DNA of 64,000 bases from Istiophorus platypterus (lineage: Eukaryota > Chordata > Actinopteri > Istiophoriformes > Istiophoridae): the NCBI GenBank assembly GCA_016859345.1, contig CM029115.1, forward strand, positions 8,369,501-8,433,500, in the 5' to 3' direction. The position numbers and the translations under genes were made by a program. The notes beneath the pieces are model-generated. The model did no database searches, was not told the DNA's origin, and was given only the letters and a program-made list of their open reading frames with translations. Positions 51,220 to 58,940 of this stretch are shown here, in pieces (the stretch's first letter is position 1; every line of letters begins with the position of its first letter).

Positions 51220-54200
51220 CACGTTTGGTTGTTAAATTGGCGAACAAGGAGGAGACAATTTATTTTGGATCAGATCTTTAGTTTCATATGACAAACAAGC
51301 TTTCTTATATATTGCATAATATTGTAAGCACACACAAAGCACTACAAAATACATTACACCAACTCTAGGAAGTCACCCCCCACCCAGCCTGAGTGACAGG
51401 AAAAAATAGGGCACTGAATTTATTATATCATTATCTCCTCTATAAATAAGTACATTAATTCAAGTCACATTACCTCATTCTCTGACATCATCCCTGGGAC
51501 AGTGTGATGACCAGTTCCTAGTGAGATCACCAGCACCTCCTCTGGCATCAGCTCCTGAAGGGACTCTTGGGAGCTGGCCTCTGCCTCCCCCTCCTGGGCT
51601 ATGTTGGTACGGCTGCGACTACGAGCAGCTGCTGGTTGGTGGATTGGAAGGAATTAGTAGGGGACCACTGTTTTCTGATTGTTACATTCAGAGGACACTA
51701 AAGAACAACATGTGTTGCTATGGTTTACATTAAGATATGTTGTTCATTTTAGGCCATACATTCAGAATTTCACGTTTCACAAAACATCCAAACAGTGTTT
51801 GTGAAAACAAACAGCTTTAGCCTAAAGCTCGAAACTGGACAACTAAGACTCATCTAGTATGTCACACCAACATGTTGCCTGTAACTGTTATTCATAAGTA
51901 ATAAGAACGGCTCTAGCGGCTTATAAACTTTTTACTTCCAAATCTGCTATAGTCAGAATGGCTTTATCAGTTTTACAAACAAAATGTCAAAAATTACCTT
52001 ATGAATCCTTTCTTCACATTGGTATGACATGAAACACAAGTTTACCTCTTGTTTCAATATGTAAGACCGTATCTATTTAAAAATAAGGGCTGATCTTTCT
52101 TTTATCATGAAAAATTTGAAAGTGGTATTTTCATTGCGCAAAATTTGAGGTTAAGCTGAAAACAGATACAGACAAAAGCGCATAGCTTGGTCAGGATGTC
52201 TCTAGCAACTAAAAGCTGCTATAGCTACCATATTATTTTAGCATTATTTTAGCAGTGCTAGTATATAGAATTTATGAAAACAGTCACTCATTCTGCATAA
52301 CCTTCATTGAAAGATGGTACTCTTTGCATGTTTAAAGTACTAAATGTTTTGCTTCCAAAGTGTTTCTTAGATTAAGATGGCAAACCTGATGAACCTGAAG
52401 CATTTTAGCAGCACGTGACTTTCTGACAACTCTAAAGACACTTCTGACATATTTTAACCCTATGTTTTTGAGGCTATAACACATTGCACTGACTCTTTGG
52501 CTCCGTTAACTTGACATATTTTAAAAAATGAGAGAGAACAATTAAGTACGGGTACGGCAGAAGTTCCTTGAGGTCCTGGAATTGCATGGGATCACTGTAA
52601 CTCACTTTGCCAATCATTTCAAGAGAAATACATAAAACAAATTCAGTACACATGACTGCATCAAACTCATTCTGCATAAGTGGTTTTCATGAACAATGTT
52701 TATATTAAAGTGTAAGTGCATGAACCACTTACAGGTTGAATATGAAAAATTGTGCTGTTATACTGTATTAACACCCTTCAATAACAACACATAACCTCTA
52801 TGGAGCATTTTTAGCATCTCAAACTATGTCCTACATGGTCCATCTACTATTTAACATGAATGATGAAAATCCCTGATAATTCCAAAACAATGTCAGGTTG
52901 GATGCCAAATAGGGCATTAAGAATACCACTACACCATCACTGCACAAACTAATTACACTAGTGTCTTATATAGGGTTTTATTTTTATTATAACTCAGGCA
53001 CAGACCAGAAGGAGGGAAGGTGGAAGATAGATATTTTCCCCCACTCTACCTGGTAATGAATGGCCATATTCCGCTGAATGAGGAAGCAAGAAAGGGAAAA
53101 CTTAGAAAACATAATGAGTGGAAAAAACACCTTAGCTCTAATAATGAGCCAAAGCACTGTGCAAGGCAAAGCAAGCATGGTGAGAGCACATGGACAAGAC
53201 CAGTACTAGGTAACAGTAGCGGGGCAGGGCGGTAACTGTGCAGCTAGGAGTGTGGACTAGATGAGCGTTAACTGGGTGAAACAACAGATAGACGGGCTAG
53301 GTTCTCTCCAGGTCTAACACAACTGACAGTCTACCCACCAAAAGGTGTTACTAATGGAATGTGAGCAGACAGAGTGGTGGTTGTGGGGTCCCAGGATGTT
53401 ATAGCAGCTAAGTGTTGTCCTGGTCATTCATTGGCAGCACAGGAGGAAAGGAGAGGGACAAGGTAGGGAGTTGGAGAAAGAATACAGAGTACATCTCAGA
53501 ATTCAAAGTATTTAAAGTGTAAAGTCAAAGCTTGTGTATAGAAATGTCAGATTTTAGAGAAGTAAGCACAAGTGGTTCATTTCTAATTAAGGGGATGTTG
53601 CTACAGCATCATTTGTCTTGAAAATGCTAATGAAGGTAGCCTATGCATCTTTTCTATCCATTCCAATTAAAATGAGCTCATTTATATTTGGTAATTTAAT
53701 TGGTTGTCATTTCTGTAATTGAGCTTCAATTCAGGCCATGCTAATTATCTTTATAACATACTGAGAAGAAGCTCATTAACTTCCAATAACACACAAGGCT
53801 TTCACTAGCCATCACCACTCAGATCAACCTGTTTATTTTGCTTCTCATTAAACAAAATACTACACTTCTATTTTCGGATATTGATATATTCCTTTAAAGC
53901 GAATTATCCTTCTGATTTTTACATTGGGAATTTACAAGAGGTTACATCCTAGGGAGCATATCAATACATCTATCATCTATTCTAAAACCAGAGTGGCAAA
54001 AAGGCAGAGACTTAGAGGCTGCGGAGGCAGGTACCTATGGGGAGCCTGTTCTTCTTGTTTGCAGGGGTGGTAGCTGGGGAGAGCTGGGGGGTGTTCGAGG
54101 GAGTGAGCTCCAGACTGTTACTCTTCACAGTTCGAGACTGGGGCACATTGGCCAGCAGGTTCTCCAGAGCCATGTGCTCCTCCTCCCGGAGGTGGTCGCC

Positions 54201-57200
54201 TGCAGTCACACTACGCACAAAGTCCACCTAAGTAGGAGGTGGAAAATTTTATTTGTAAGAAAACCACAGCAAATCAATTAGTGAAAGTTTACAGGTGCTC
54301 TGAGGAAGGGTGTGCGATAAAGAGGACTGGCTTGCCAAGCTTCTTCTACATTCATCTAAATTGTTGCCTGGTACAAAGTGTGAGTTTTAACCATGGCTTT
54401 TTTTTTTTTTTCCCCCCCCACTGCCAAAAGGTTTTTTGCAATGAGCGGAAGGAAAGAATCAGCATCAAAGCCACAAGCAGGCATTATACAGAAACAAACC
54501 AAAAGTCATTTTAGCTACCATATTTGCTCATATAAAAATTTCATAATGTACATATACCGGATGCTGAGGTTACACTGAGGTAGGCTGATGCATACACCTT
54601 CCCCCTGTCACATTTCTACTGTGATAGCAGTTGGTTCATCAGCAGCTGAGGCAGGGATTATCTAGTCTTTTTTCATCTCTGCAGGTTACCTTGAAAGATC
54701 ACTTACAACAACAGTGTTTGTCAGACTTCTATTAAAGCTTTCACATACTGCTACTTGAATTCAGCTCGATTTAAAATGAGATTCTTCCTTTCTGTGACAC
54801 AAGAAACTTATGAACAACACTGACTGGAGGGCATGTGTTGTAACAAAATATCTGGTCAACAAACTACACCTTAACAAATAACAATAGAACTGAAACCACG
54901 CCCGAAGTCTCAACTAAAAACTAAACATTCTGAGATTTACCAAAAGGAAGTTTAATGCACAGCTCTTAATGTTTGGTATTTTTGTTAATTATATATCCAA
55001 TGCAATCCAATTATATATGCAATGTACACAAACACAGTGTTTAAAAGTACTTTAAGTGGTTTCAAGGATAAATGCAAATGTATGTGCTGCTCTAAAATCC
55101 TATCCCATGACCTGGTCTGTAGGGAGTACCCATGATGCAGTTTGGCAGTATTAGTTCTCATATTGCAGAATAATTCAAATACTTATGTTAAATTTGGATA
55201 TCACTAGAAAAATAGCTTACCAGTGCTATCAGCTGATTATGCGTAATATAGACTGCAGTCCTGCTGAGACCTTCTAGAAGGTTCATCGAGGACATGGGGG
55301 GGGTCTCAACTGCTCTTCCTCCAATCACCACATCCAGAAAGGCAGCAACACAACTCTAGAGACAGAGACCCAGAAAGATACATATCAGGATATTCAGCTG
55401 TAATTCTAAAAGGGAAAAAAACCCAAAACATATTACACTGGTGTAAGCACATACTGGTTATACACACCTTATCAAATTTAGACAAACTGCTTTTGCGCCT
55501 TGGGTCTGCATCATCATCAGCCATGGCCAACTGCTGCAAAAGCTGCCCCACCTGTGTATGAAAAAATAATGTGCGATCTAGCTACAGTAGAATGACTTCC
55601 TGTGTGCCAAAGTATGAAGAGGAGAAAACCTAGGACTTACCTGCATAAGATTGAAGCGGGCAACTTCATTGATGGGGGCGTCGGAGATGATGCCGTACTG
55701 CTCTGGGTTGACTATAGCTGGACAGATGAAGCAGGTCAGCAGCAGGTCTGTACACATGGTGCGCACCTCACCTACCTCGAGACGCTCCACACATGACAAC
55801 GTCTTGTACATCTGGGACACAATCCAGCGCAGGCTGTGGGGAAAGCAGTAGGTGTTCTGCTTCAAGTAACCAATAAATTTGTTAACCAGAGCTACCAGCT
55901 TGGCTTCATTGGCCTCCACAGCAGCCTGCACCCTTTGTTTGTAGCCCTCAGAGCCCTTCTCTCCAAAACGTTCCTGCTGGGCTGGAGTGAGACGCTCTGT
56001 AACCTTGGCTGGGTCCGTCTCCAAGTGGTCTTCATCTTCCACCAGCAGCTGCATAATAGGTTCATGGAGGGTAGCAGTGAGGAAGAGCTTGGCTGAGTAC
56101 AGGCCCTCGGAGAAGAGCTTGAAAAGGATGCTGAAGGCACAGGTTCCCCGTCGCAACAGACGGCGAGGGTTGTCACTCTCCTTCAGCTCAAACTCTATCA
56201 GGTACCGTAACACCTGTGAGTTGGCAAGAAATAAACATGCACCAGATTAAAAAAAAAAAAAAAATTTATCTCACTTAGAAACTCTCGAACTGTTTTTCTA
56301 ATGTGTGCACTGGAGACAGGTAGGGCCCCTGACCTGCAGCAAATAGCTTTCATCCTCCTGCATGATACAGTTGCCATAAAGTGAGGTGAAGACTGTATGG
56401 ATGACCCCCTGGGTGTGCTCCTGGTTCAGCCTCTCTCCAGCCACCAGGCAGGAAGCCACCAGTCTAGGGTTCTCCCTCAACCGGGCCAAAAACTCGCCAT
56501 AGATTGTCTCCTGAAAGCCCAGTGTCTTGTAGCCATCAACAAACTGTGTGTCTTCCAGCATTTTGGCATGCTGGCAGCATTCAGCTGGAGAGGCCTCCGC
56601 ACTGTAGACAAGAGTTGTTTCATATAAAATCTGTTATACCAACAACTGCTTTTGTTTTACATTCCTTCCCACTTACAAAAATGGGGGTTCTAAAAGAATA
56701 TAGAGAGTATACCATAGATTTCTTTTTGTTTTTTTACATGGTGGACAGCAAGTCATTCACCATATATCCACCTTGACCTAGAAAAAACTTGTTTGAGGCT
56801 ATTACTGCCAAACAAGGTTTGAGTTATTAAATCAAACCTTGTTTATTAGTTAATTAATCCAATGATTCCCTTACTTTTCCACCAGCACTGTGAATATCTA
56901 ATGGGTGTGTTCAATAGATACCAAAGATTATAACTGTTTGTGTTGAAGCTTAAGTATGTTGTGTCTGTCAATACTTATCTAGAGTTAGATGAAAATCAGA
57001 TCATATTCATATTCTTAGTTCCAAAGTGTTCATATATGTTTTCTTGCCACTGTAAATTGTTCTTAGTCATTTACATAAAACTGCTTTCTGTTGACCTAAG
57101 TGCCAAAAATCACTGACATGTAACAGCACATGATAACTTTCATGATGACTCCCCCTAAAGCCACAAATCGTCATTTTTTACATTTCTATTTGGGTATAGA

Positions 57201-57512
57201 TTAATGAAACGAGTAAGAGAGCCAAGCTTTCCTCCCCATTTCCAGTCTATATGCTAAAATAAGCTGTCCACATCTGTACTTCCTTTTACTTTTCAAGGTC
57301 AGAGTGAATCACAATTATAGGTCTGACCTGGTGAGAATGAGACGATCGAGGTTGATCCTCTGCTGCTTGGCGATCCATGCGGCCCGGTACAGCCTCTCAG
57401 CTGTCTTCAGTACATCACTGTTGAGCCTCTGGATCAGCTGCTTTTCCGACGCCACGTACAGCCGTTCCTGCTTCAGGTGGTGGGCCAGAGTGTGGATGTC
57501 TGGCTTCACCAT
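37301..57512 (-). CDS. gapvd1: GAPVD1 (GTPase-activating protein and VPS9 domains 1), complete coding region in 26 exons
   Basis: The protein is a Rab5-family guanine nucleotide exchange factor with a Ras-GAP domain, acting at the plasma membrane and early endosomes in receptor endocytosis and, in mammals, insulin-regulated GLUT4 traffic (family knowledge). Joining 26 minus-strand exons gives 1447 residues, all with GT-AG introns and matching phases; human GAPVD1 is about 1.46-1.48 kaa. Residues 1-150 form a helical N-terminal region, about 150-415 the RasGAP domain (RRLLRRGTCAF at 168-178, arginine-finger area), 416-1240 a Ser/Pro/acidic linker with a proline-rich stretch near 847-857, and about 1250-1447 the VPS9 domain with the GADDF motif (Asp1389/Asp1390) and Tyr1428, matching the catalytic Asp and Tyr of Rabex-5. 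The start ATG at 57512 has a strong context (A at -3, G at +4) and the known family start MVK. No frameshift or missing catalytic residue is seen. Identity is recognised from memory, not from a search. Confidence 0.97.
37442..37772 (-). other. GAPVD1 intron 26
   Basis: A 331-bp intron with nothing recognisable. Confidence 0.6.
37773..37970 (-). CDS. gapvd1: GAPVD1 exon 26, catalytic part of VPS9 (residues 1336-1401)
   Basis: A 198-bp phase-0 exon encoding VYLKEAPWPSAQSEIRTINA, TPRDKVQCILRMCSTIMNLL and GADDFVPVLVFVLIR. Asp1389/Asp1390 of GADDF correspond to the acidic residues that engage the Rab in VPS9 domains. The acceptor is GTTGCAG|GTT and the donor AAGG|GTAAGT. Confidence 0.97.
38064..38136 (-). 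CDS. gapvd1: GAPVD1 exon 25 (residues 1311-1335)
   Basis: A 73-bp exon encoding QLFHEHIQRLSKVVTATHKA and LQIPE of the VPS9 domain. It is too short for an ORF search and was placed by reading between exons 24 and 26. The acceptor is CACACAG|G and the donor GAG|GTATCC; phases agree on both sides. Confidence 0.94.
38137..38718 (-). other. GAPVD1 intron 24
   Basis: A 582-bp AT-rich intron with nothing recognisable. Confidence 0.6.
38719..38932 (-). CDS. gapvd1: GAPVD1 exon 24, start of the VPS9 domain (residues 1240-1311)
   Basis: A 214-bp exon encoding AADDKTAAVEDFLRYLYGAM, AIERSVMNRIFKLAFYPNQD and GDILRD. The VMNRIFKLAFYPNQDGD stretch is the typical first conserved block of VPS9 exchange domains. 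The acceptor is CCTCAG|CG and the donor ACCA|GTGAGT. Confidence 0.96.
38933..39342 (-). other. GAPVD1 intron 23
   Basis: A 410-bp AT-rich intron; nothing recognisable beyond short A- and T-runs. Confidence 0.6.
39343..39530 (-). CDS. gapvd1: GAPVD1 exon 23 (residues 1177-1240)
   Basis: A 188-bp exon encoding KRAPYIAYLTRCRQGLQTSQ, AHLERLLQRVLRDKEVANRY and FTTVCVRLLLEHMESKMLDF. It belongs to the helical region before VPS9. The acceptor is TTTATAG|A and the donor AAGG|GTATGT. Confidence 0.96.
39687..39846 (-). CDS. gapvd1: GAPVD1 exon 22 (residues 1124-1177)
   Basis: A 160-bp exon encoding DNEIVCFLKVQLAEAINLQD, KNQMAQIQETTRCVSRFDAR and TCRKLLAAIAEDYR. This starts the helical bundle in front of the VPS9 core. 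The acceptor is TTTCAG|AC and the donor ACAG|GTAAAT. Confidence 0.96.
39847..40532 (-). other. GAPVD1 intron 21
   Basis: A 686-bp AT-rich intron with nothing recognisable. Confidence 0.6.
40533..40645 (-). CDS. gapvd1: GAPVD1 exon 21 (residues 1086-1124)
   Basis: A 113-bp exon encoding SDAKKKLRLALCSADSVALP, IMAPATTRNGLPDHMDPE. Its acceptor ACTTCCAG|T follows a T-run of about 17 that is the polypyrimidine tract. The donor is GAAG|GTAGGG. Confidence 0.94.
40781..40907 (-). CDS. gapvd1: GAPVD1 exon 20 (residues 1044-1086)
   Basis: A 127-bp exon encoding DLCVEDSVHDSPREDTLQNI, STDDLPDSASQTAQQHDSKF and SF, leaving phase 2. The acceptor is TTCACAG|AT and the donor TTCAG|GTCAGA. Confidence 0.94.
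41024..41152 (-). CDS. gapvd1: GAPVD1 exon 19 (residues 1001-1044)
   Basis: A 129-bp exon encoding DDPLPRQSTQAQAAEDILDK, YRNIKRPSPSDGATAGASYD and GTG. The AEDILDKYRN helix is a family signature. The acceptor is TTGTCAG|AT and the donor GGAG|GTTGGT, which is weak. Confidence 0.93.
41254..41325 (-). CDS. gapvd1: GAPVD1 exon 18 (residues 977-1001)
   Basis: A 72-bp exon encoding APIAAFRKRDKQEKDDIAQE and RIQQ, a charged, probably helical segment. The acceptor is CCACAG|CT and the donor CAAG|GTCAGT. Confidence 0.94.
41326..42814 (-). other. GAPVD1 intron 17
   Basis: A 1.5-kb intron. It holds a C-run at about 42684-42692 and an A-run near 41791. No exon or known repeat family is recognisable. Confidence 0.6.
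42815..42902 (-). CDS. gapvd1: GAPVD1 exon 17 (residues 948-977), tandem acceptor
   Basis: An 88-bp exon encoding AEDRKDSDDEKSDRNRPWWK and KRFVSAIPK, a conserved acidic-then-basic Trp-Trp motif. The acceptor TCAAAG|GCTGAG|GAT offers a second AG six bases in; the outer one matches the family better. The pyrimidine tract is weak. The donor is AAAG|GTAAGG. Confidence 0.93.
43068..43414 (-). CDS. gapvd1: GAPVD1 exon 16, proline-rich segment (residues 832-947)
   Basis: A 347-bp exon beginning GSSTGTIVRPKVHYARPPHP and containing PPPDPPIPEAS, a proline-rich SH3-type segment, then KQRHSFPDRLVRSRSSDIV, with RHSF and RSRSSD resembling basophilic-kinase/14-3-3 sites (inferred), and ending SSSPSKDSLKGE. 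The acceptor is CCTTAG|GC and the donor GAG|GTAACT. Local GC is high, so other frames stay open, but only this one matches the family. Confidence 0.95.
43415..44782 (-). other. GAPVD1 intron 15, with a LINE-like 3' tail
   Basis: A 1.4-kb intron. The stretch 43980-44040 looks like the 3' end of a fish L2/CR1-type retroposon, described separately. An A-run lies at 44272-44285. No exon is seen. Confidence 0.5.
43980..44040 (+). mobile_element. Probable 3' end of an L2/CR1-like LINE fragment
   Basis: The sequence GGCCAATAAAGCTGATTCTG at 44016-44035, preceded by AGTCAAATTCCTTGTATATG, resembles the 3' ends of fish L2/CR1-family LINEs, which finish in TTCTGA-type repeats. Only the tail is recognisable; the upstream limit is unknown. 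Based on memory of such tails, not on a library search. Confidence 0.35.
44783..44860 (-). CDS. gapvd1: GAPVD1 exon 15 (residues 806-832), tandem donors
   Basis: A 78-bp exon encoding GAHHLTSPPSQADSLLAMFD and PLSSGE. The acceptor is TTTACAG|GA. Two donors lie six bases apart: TCTG|GTGAAG (exon end 44789) and GAAG|GTAATT (exon end 44783). Both keep phase 1; the second keeps a Gly-Glu pair that resembles the HEG of the human protein, so I chose it. Confidence 0.9.
44861..45195 (-). other. GAPVD1 intron 14
   Basis: A 335-bp intron. It was checked for the extra exon known from mammalian isoforms at this place; none was seen. No repeats. Confidence 0.6.
45196..45315 (-). CDS. gapvd1: GAPVD1 exon 14 (residues 766-806)
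   Basis: A 120-bp exon encoding GISATSEDIPNKIEDLRSEC, SSDFGGKDSVTSPDGEESGH. The acceptor is TGCCACAG|GT and the donor CACG|GTAGGA. I see no counterpart of the extra ITHDFLYIL-type segment I recall from a human isoform, either here or in the next intron. Confidence 0.94.
45316..45915 (-). other. GAPVD1 intron 13
   Basis: A 600-bp intron with no repeat, RNA gene or cryptic exon that I can recognise. Confidence 0.6.
45916..46050 (-). CDS. gapvd1: GAPVD1 exon 13 (residues 721-766)
   Basis: A 135-bp exon encoding EAPDLKQEERLQELESCSGV, GSTSDDTEVREVSSRPSTPG and LSVVS. RPSTPG is a likely proline-directed phosphosite (inferred). The acceptor is TTTGCAG|AG and the donor TCAG|GTATAA. Confidence 0.95.
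46051..47352 (-). repeat. GAPVD1 intron 12 with an imperfect 64-bp tandem duplication
   Basis: A 1.3-kb intron. The word CTCCCTACTGCT at 46969 recurs at 47033, and the following about 60 bases (CCACAGG..., ACACACCTG..., CCCTCT..., AAACCCC) align with small gaps, so 46967 to about 47093 is an old two-copy tandem repeat. The rest is unremarkable. Confidence 0.65.
47353..47490 (-). CDS. gapvd1: GAPVD1 exon 12 (residues 675-721)
   Basis: A 138-bp exon encoding GAAAENVLGSLLCLPGSGSV, LLDPYGSTISETTSEAWSVE and VLPSDS. It matches the family linker closely. The acceptor is TCTCAG|GGG and the donor TCAG|GTGGGG. Confidence 0.95.
47491..50165 (-). other. GAPVD1 intron 11
   Basis: A 2.7-kb intron. It has several A-runs (49549-49563, 49903-49912), a GA-rich tract at about 49100-49135 and a short CA-rich stretch near 48660. 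No extra exon or recognised repeat family. Confidence 0.6.
50166..50339 (-). CDS. gapvd1: GAPVD1 exon 11 (residues 617-675)
   Basis: A 174-bp exon encoding ATTQDNLDDKLRKFEIRDMM, then GLTDDRDISETVSETWSTDV and LGSDFDPNMDEDRLQEIA. This acidic linker block is strongly conserved in the family. The acceptor is TTCAG|CC and the donor GCAG|GTGAGG. Confidence 0.95.
50455..50580 (-). CDS. gapvd1: GAPVD1 exon 10 (residues 575-617)
   Basis: A 126-bp exon encoding PSNRSNSVSSLDLEGESVSE and GAGPSGSNGVEALQLLEHEQ. It is serine-rich and acidic, with RSNS and SVSSLD as likely phosphorylation sites (inferred). The acceptor is CCTCAG|GTC and the donor CAGG|GTATGT. Confidence 0.94.
50581..50930 (-). repeat. GAPVD1 intron 9 with an exact-type 26-bp tandem duplication
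   Basis: A 350-bp intron. At 50668-50719 a 26-bp unit beginning TATGACCCTGTG occurs twice in a row with a single mismatch at the last base, which looks like a recent slippage or break-repair duplication. Otherwise AT-rich. Confidence 0.8.
50931..51060 (-). CDS. gapvd1: GAPVD1 exon 9 (residues 532-575)
   Basis: A 130-bp exon encoding VLNLQMADGAQGDGHADDTK and LHGKPDKTLRFSLCSDNLEG. The LRFSLCSDNLEGISE segment is a conserved linker motif of the family. The acceptor is CCCTAG|GTT and the donor GAGG|GTCAGT. Confidence 0.94.
51061..51473 (-). repeat. GAPVD1 intron 8 with CA/TA microsatellite
   Basis: From about 51095 to 51217 the intron is an impure mixture of CA, TA and ACAT units ending in a pure CA stretch. 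The rest is ordinary AT-rich sequence. Confidence 0.8.
51474..51628 (-). CDS. gapvd1: GAPVD1 exon 8 (residues 480-531), tandem CAGCAG acceptor
   Basis: The exon encodes AARSRSRTNIAQEGEAEASS and EEVLVISLGTGHH, ending MMSENE. The acceptor is a NAGNAG: AACCAGCAG|CT. Using the upstream AG moves the start to 51631 and inserts one Ala without changing frame. The donor is GAG|GTAATG. Confidence 0.93.
51629..54034 (-). other. GAPVD1 intron 7, with a TAAT-rich block
   Basis: A 2.4-kb intron without repeats of note. From about 53580 to 53770 it carries complex, AT-rich sequence with clustered ATTA/TAAT words (for example TTTAATTGG, GTAATTGAG, GCTAATTATC), resembling homeodomain-rich conserved non-coding elements. 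That is an inference; conservation cannot be tested here. Confidence 0.5.
54035..54227 (-). CDS. gapvd1: GAPVD1 exon 7 (residues 416-480)
   Basis: The exon encodes VDFVRSVTAGDHLREEEHMA, then a Ser/Thr/Pro-rich stretch including LELTPSNTPQLSPATTP and NKKNRLPI, a basic patch. It starts the unstructured linker. The acceptor is CTACTTAG|GTG and the donor CATAG|GTACCT; it leaves phase 1. Confidence 0.95.
54228..55220 (-). other. GAPVD1 intron 6
   Basis: A 993-bp AT-rich intron. A T-run followed by a C-run at about 54400-54419 is the only distinct low-complexity tract. I see no other structure. Confidence 0.6.
55221..55355 (-). CDS. gapvd1: GAPVD1 exon 6, end of the RasGAP domain (residues 371-415)
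   Basis: A 135-bp phase-0 exon beginning SCVAAFLDVVIGGRAVETPP and ending THNQLIAL. The acceptor is CTCTAG|AGT and the donor CTG|GTAAGC. No long open frame marks this exon on its own; it was found by homology to the family sequence and phase agreement on both sides. Confidence 0.95.
55468..55551 (-). CDS. gapvd1: GAPVD1 exon 5 (residues 343-370)
   Basis: An 84-bp phase-0 exon encoding VGQLLQQLAMADDDADPR and KSSLSKFDK. It continues the C-terminal helices of the RasGAP domain. The acceptor is TACACAG|GTG and the donor AAG|GTGTGT. Confidence 0.95.
55641..56213 (-). CDS. gapvd1: GAPVD1 exon 4, core of the RasGAP domain (residues 152-342)
   Basis: This largest exon (573 bp, 191 codons) carries most of the RasGAP domain. 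It contains RRLLRRGTCAFSILFKLF, where Arg172/Arg173 sit where Ras-GAPs place their arginine finger (inferred), HSLRWIVSQMYKTL, and TDLLLTCFICPAIVNPEQYG, the typical FLRFICPAI-like GAP signature. The acceptor is CTCACAG|GTG and the donor CAG|GTAAGT. No stop or frameshift interrupts it. Confidence 0.97.
56334..56601 (-). CDS. gapvd1: GAPVD1 exon 3 (residues 62-151)
   Basis: The acceptor is TCTACAG|T and the donor CAG|GTCAGG. The exon encodes SAEASPAECCQHAK, then LEDTQFVDGYKTLGFQ and ends ESYLLQ, in phase 0. These helices lead into the RasGAP domain and are nearly invariant among vertebrates (family knowledge). Confidence 0.96.
56602..57327 (-). other. GAPVD1 intron 2
   Basis: An AT-rich intron of 726 bp. 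No repeat family, RNA gene or extra exon is recognisable in it. Confidence 0.6.
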
Positions 57513-57521
57513 CGTCACCAG
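57328..57521 (-). CDS. gapvd1: GAPVD1 exon 2, start-codon exon (residues 1-62)
   Basis: The coding part runs from 57512 (ATG) to 57328, beginning MVKPDIHTLAHHLKQERLYV. The acceptor is a pyrimidine-rich tract ending TGTGAG before 57521, and the donor is CAG|GTCAGA. The exon leaves phase 2. This conserved N-terminus precedes the RasGAP fold. An in-frame GTG six bases upstream is not needed, because the ATG has a strong Kozak context. Confidence 0.95.
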
Positions 57522-58940
57522 CTCACACAGTCAGAGAGGAAAATGACTAGAAACACCAAGGGGACAGGATAGAACAGAAAAAGGTAAATTAGGTGTATAT
57601 GTAGATCACAAACTTTCTTTTTTTCCCCCAAAAATGTTTTCAAAATCTTTCTCCTGTAAATCCCCCTGTTTTTCAAAAGTGAATTATTATATAACTAGAG
57701 TACCAATTTAAGCATCTATACACTGAACTGCAAGATTTTTTCTGGCAGGAACCACCAGCCGGAGAGGAAAAACTGCATTTTTCTTGGTAGTTTTTCGATA
57801 TGTCATCATTGTAACTTTCTGGAATGAGACTTGCAACAATGCTGTGGAATTGTCGACCATGTTGTCTTCTCTGACAGCAAACAAAGTCTCTAGTGAAACC
57901 AATAAAGTTAGCATTCTGAACTAATGGTTTACTTATATGATACATTAGTTACACTTGCCTAACAGCATCCTTGCTATCTTTTTTGCAAAAAGTGTCAGTT
58001 ATCATTAACATATATATTGATATTATTAACTTACATTTAAAAGTAAATGTATTCAAAGTAAAAGCAGGAAATGGTTCCCTTTTCTGTTAAGTTATAGTTG
58101 AACACTAGCTCATGCATGATGCTCAAGTCATGCAAGGAAGTGATCATTTGCATTCAGTGTGTTGAACACACTGGCCCAACAACAATAGCAAAAGCATGCT
58201 TTTTCACAAGCTTCAGAAGATGCCAGACAGCAGAATATGCAAATTACTCTTGCCTCTCCAGATACACACAGCCAAGACATATAATCCAAGCTGAGTGCAT
58301 GAAATTTGAATGATTTCTTGGTGAATCCTTTGCACAAAAGCCTCTTTGTAGCTGGTAGCTAACATAGCAAACACAGATTTAACAGTGGTGTTAGGGCTCT
58401 GGGAAGAGAATGAGACTAGACTGGAGAAAACTGTCTCAGAGTAGGAATGACAGCAAGGCAGTGTCATTGCTCACAAGCTAACAGACAACCAAAGCATTAG
58501 AGTTGATATGCCTGACAAATCAAATTGGTTATGCAGATTTACACACGTAATGATAGGCTCTACATTGAATTCCCTTTGGCCAAGAATAAAAAGTGATTAC
58601 TGATCACCATTTACTAAATATATTGTCGTAATTTAAAAAAAAAATAAAAAAGTTCCAGTAAAAGATCCATTTTAGTCTAATATCACTCTAATACCGAGAA
58701 ACAAGTGTTGTTTTAGTGTTGTCAAGAAATTCTTCAAAAAGGTGCAGCTGCTTCTTCCCACATAGGAAACTTGACTGCTGCCTGCTGCAATCCATCAGTG
58801 AAAAAAAAAACATCTCATGACAAATCAGTCAGTTATTTATCTGCGAAAATATCAAACATTTGCTAATGGTAGTTTTAAAAATGTGTTGCTTTTCATCATT
58901 TCAGAACTTTATAAAACAGTTTGTTTTTTTTTTACTTTTA

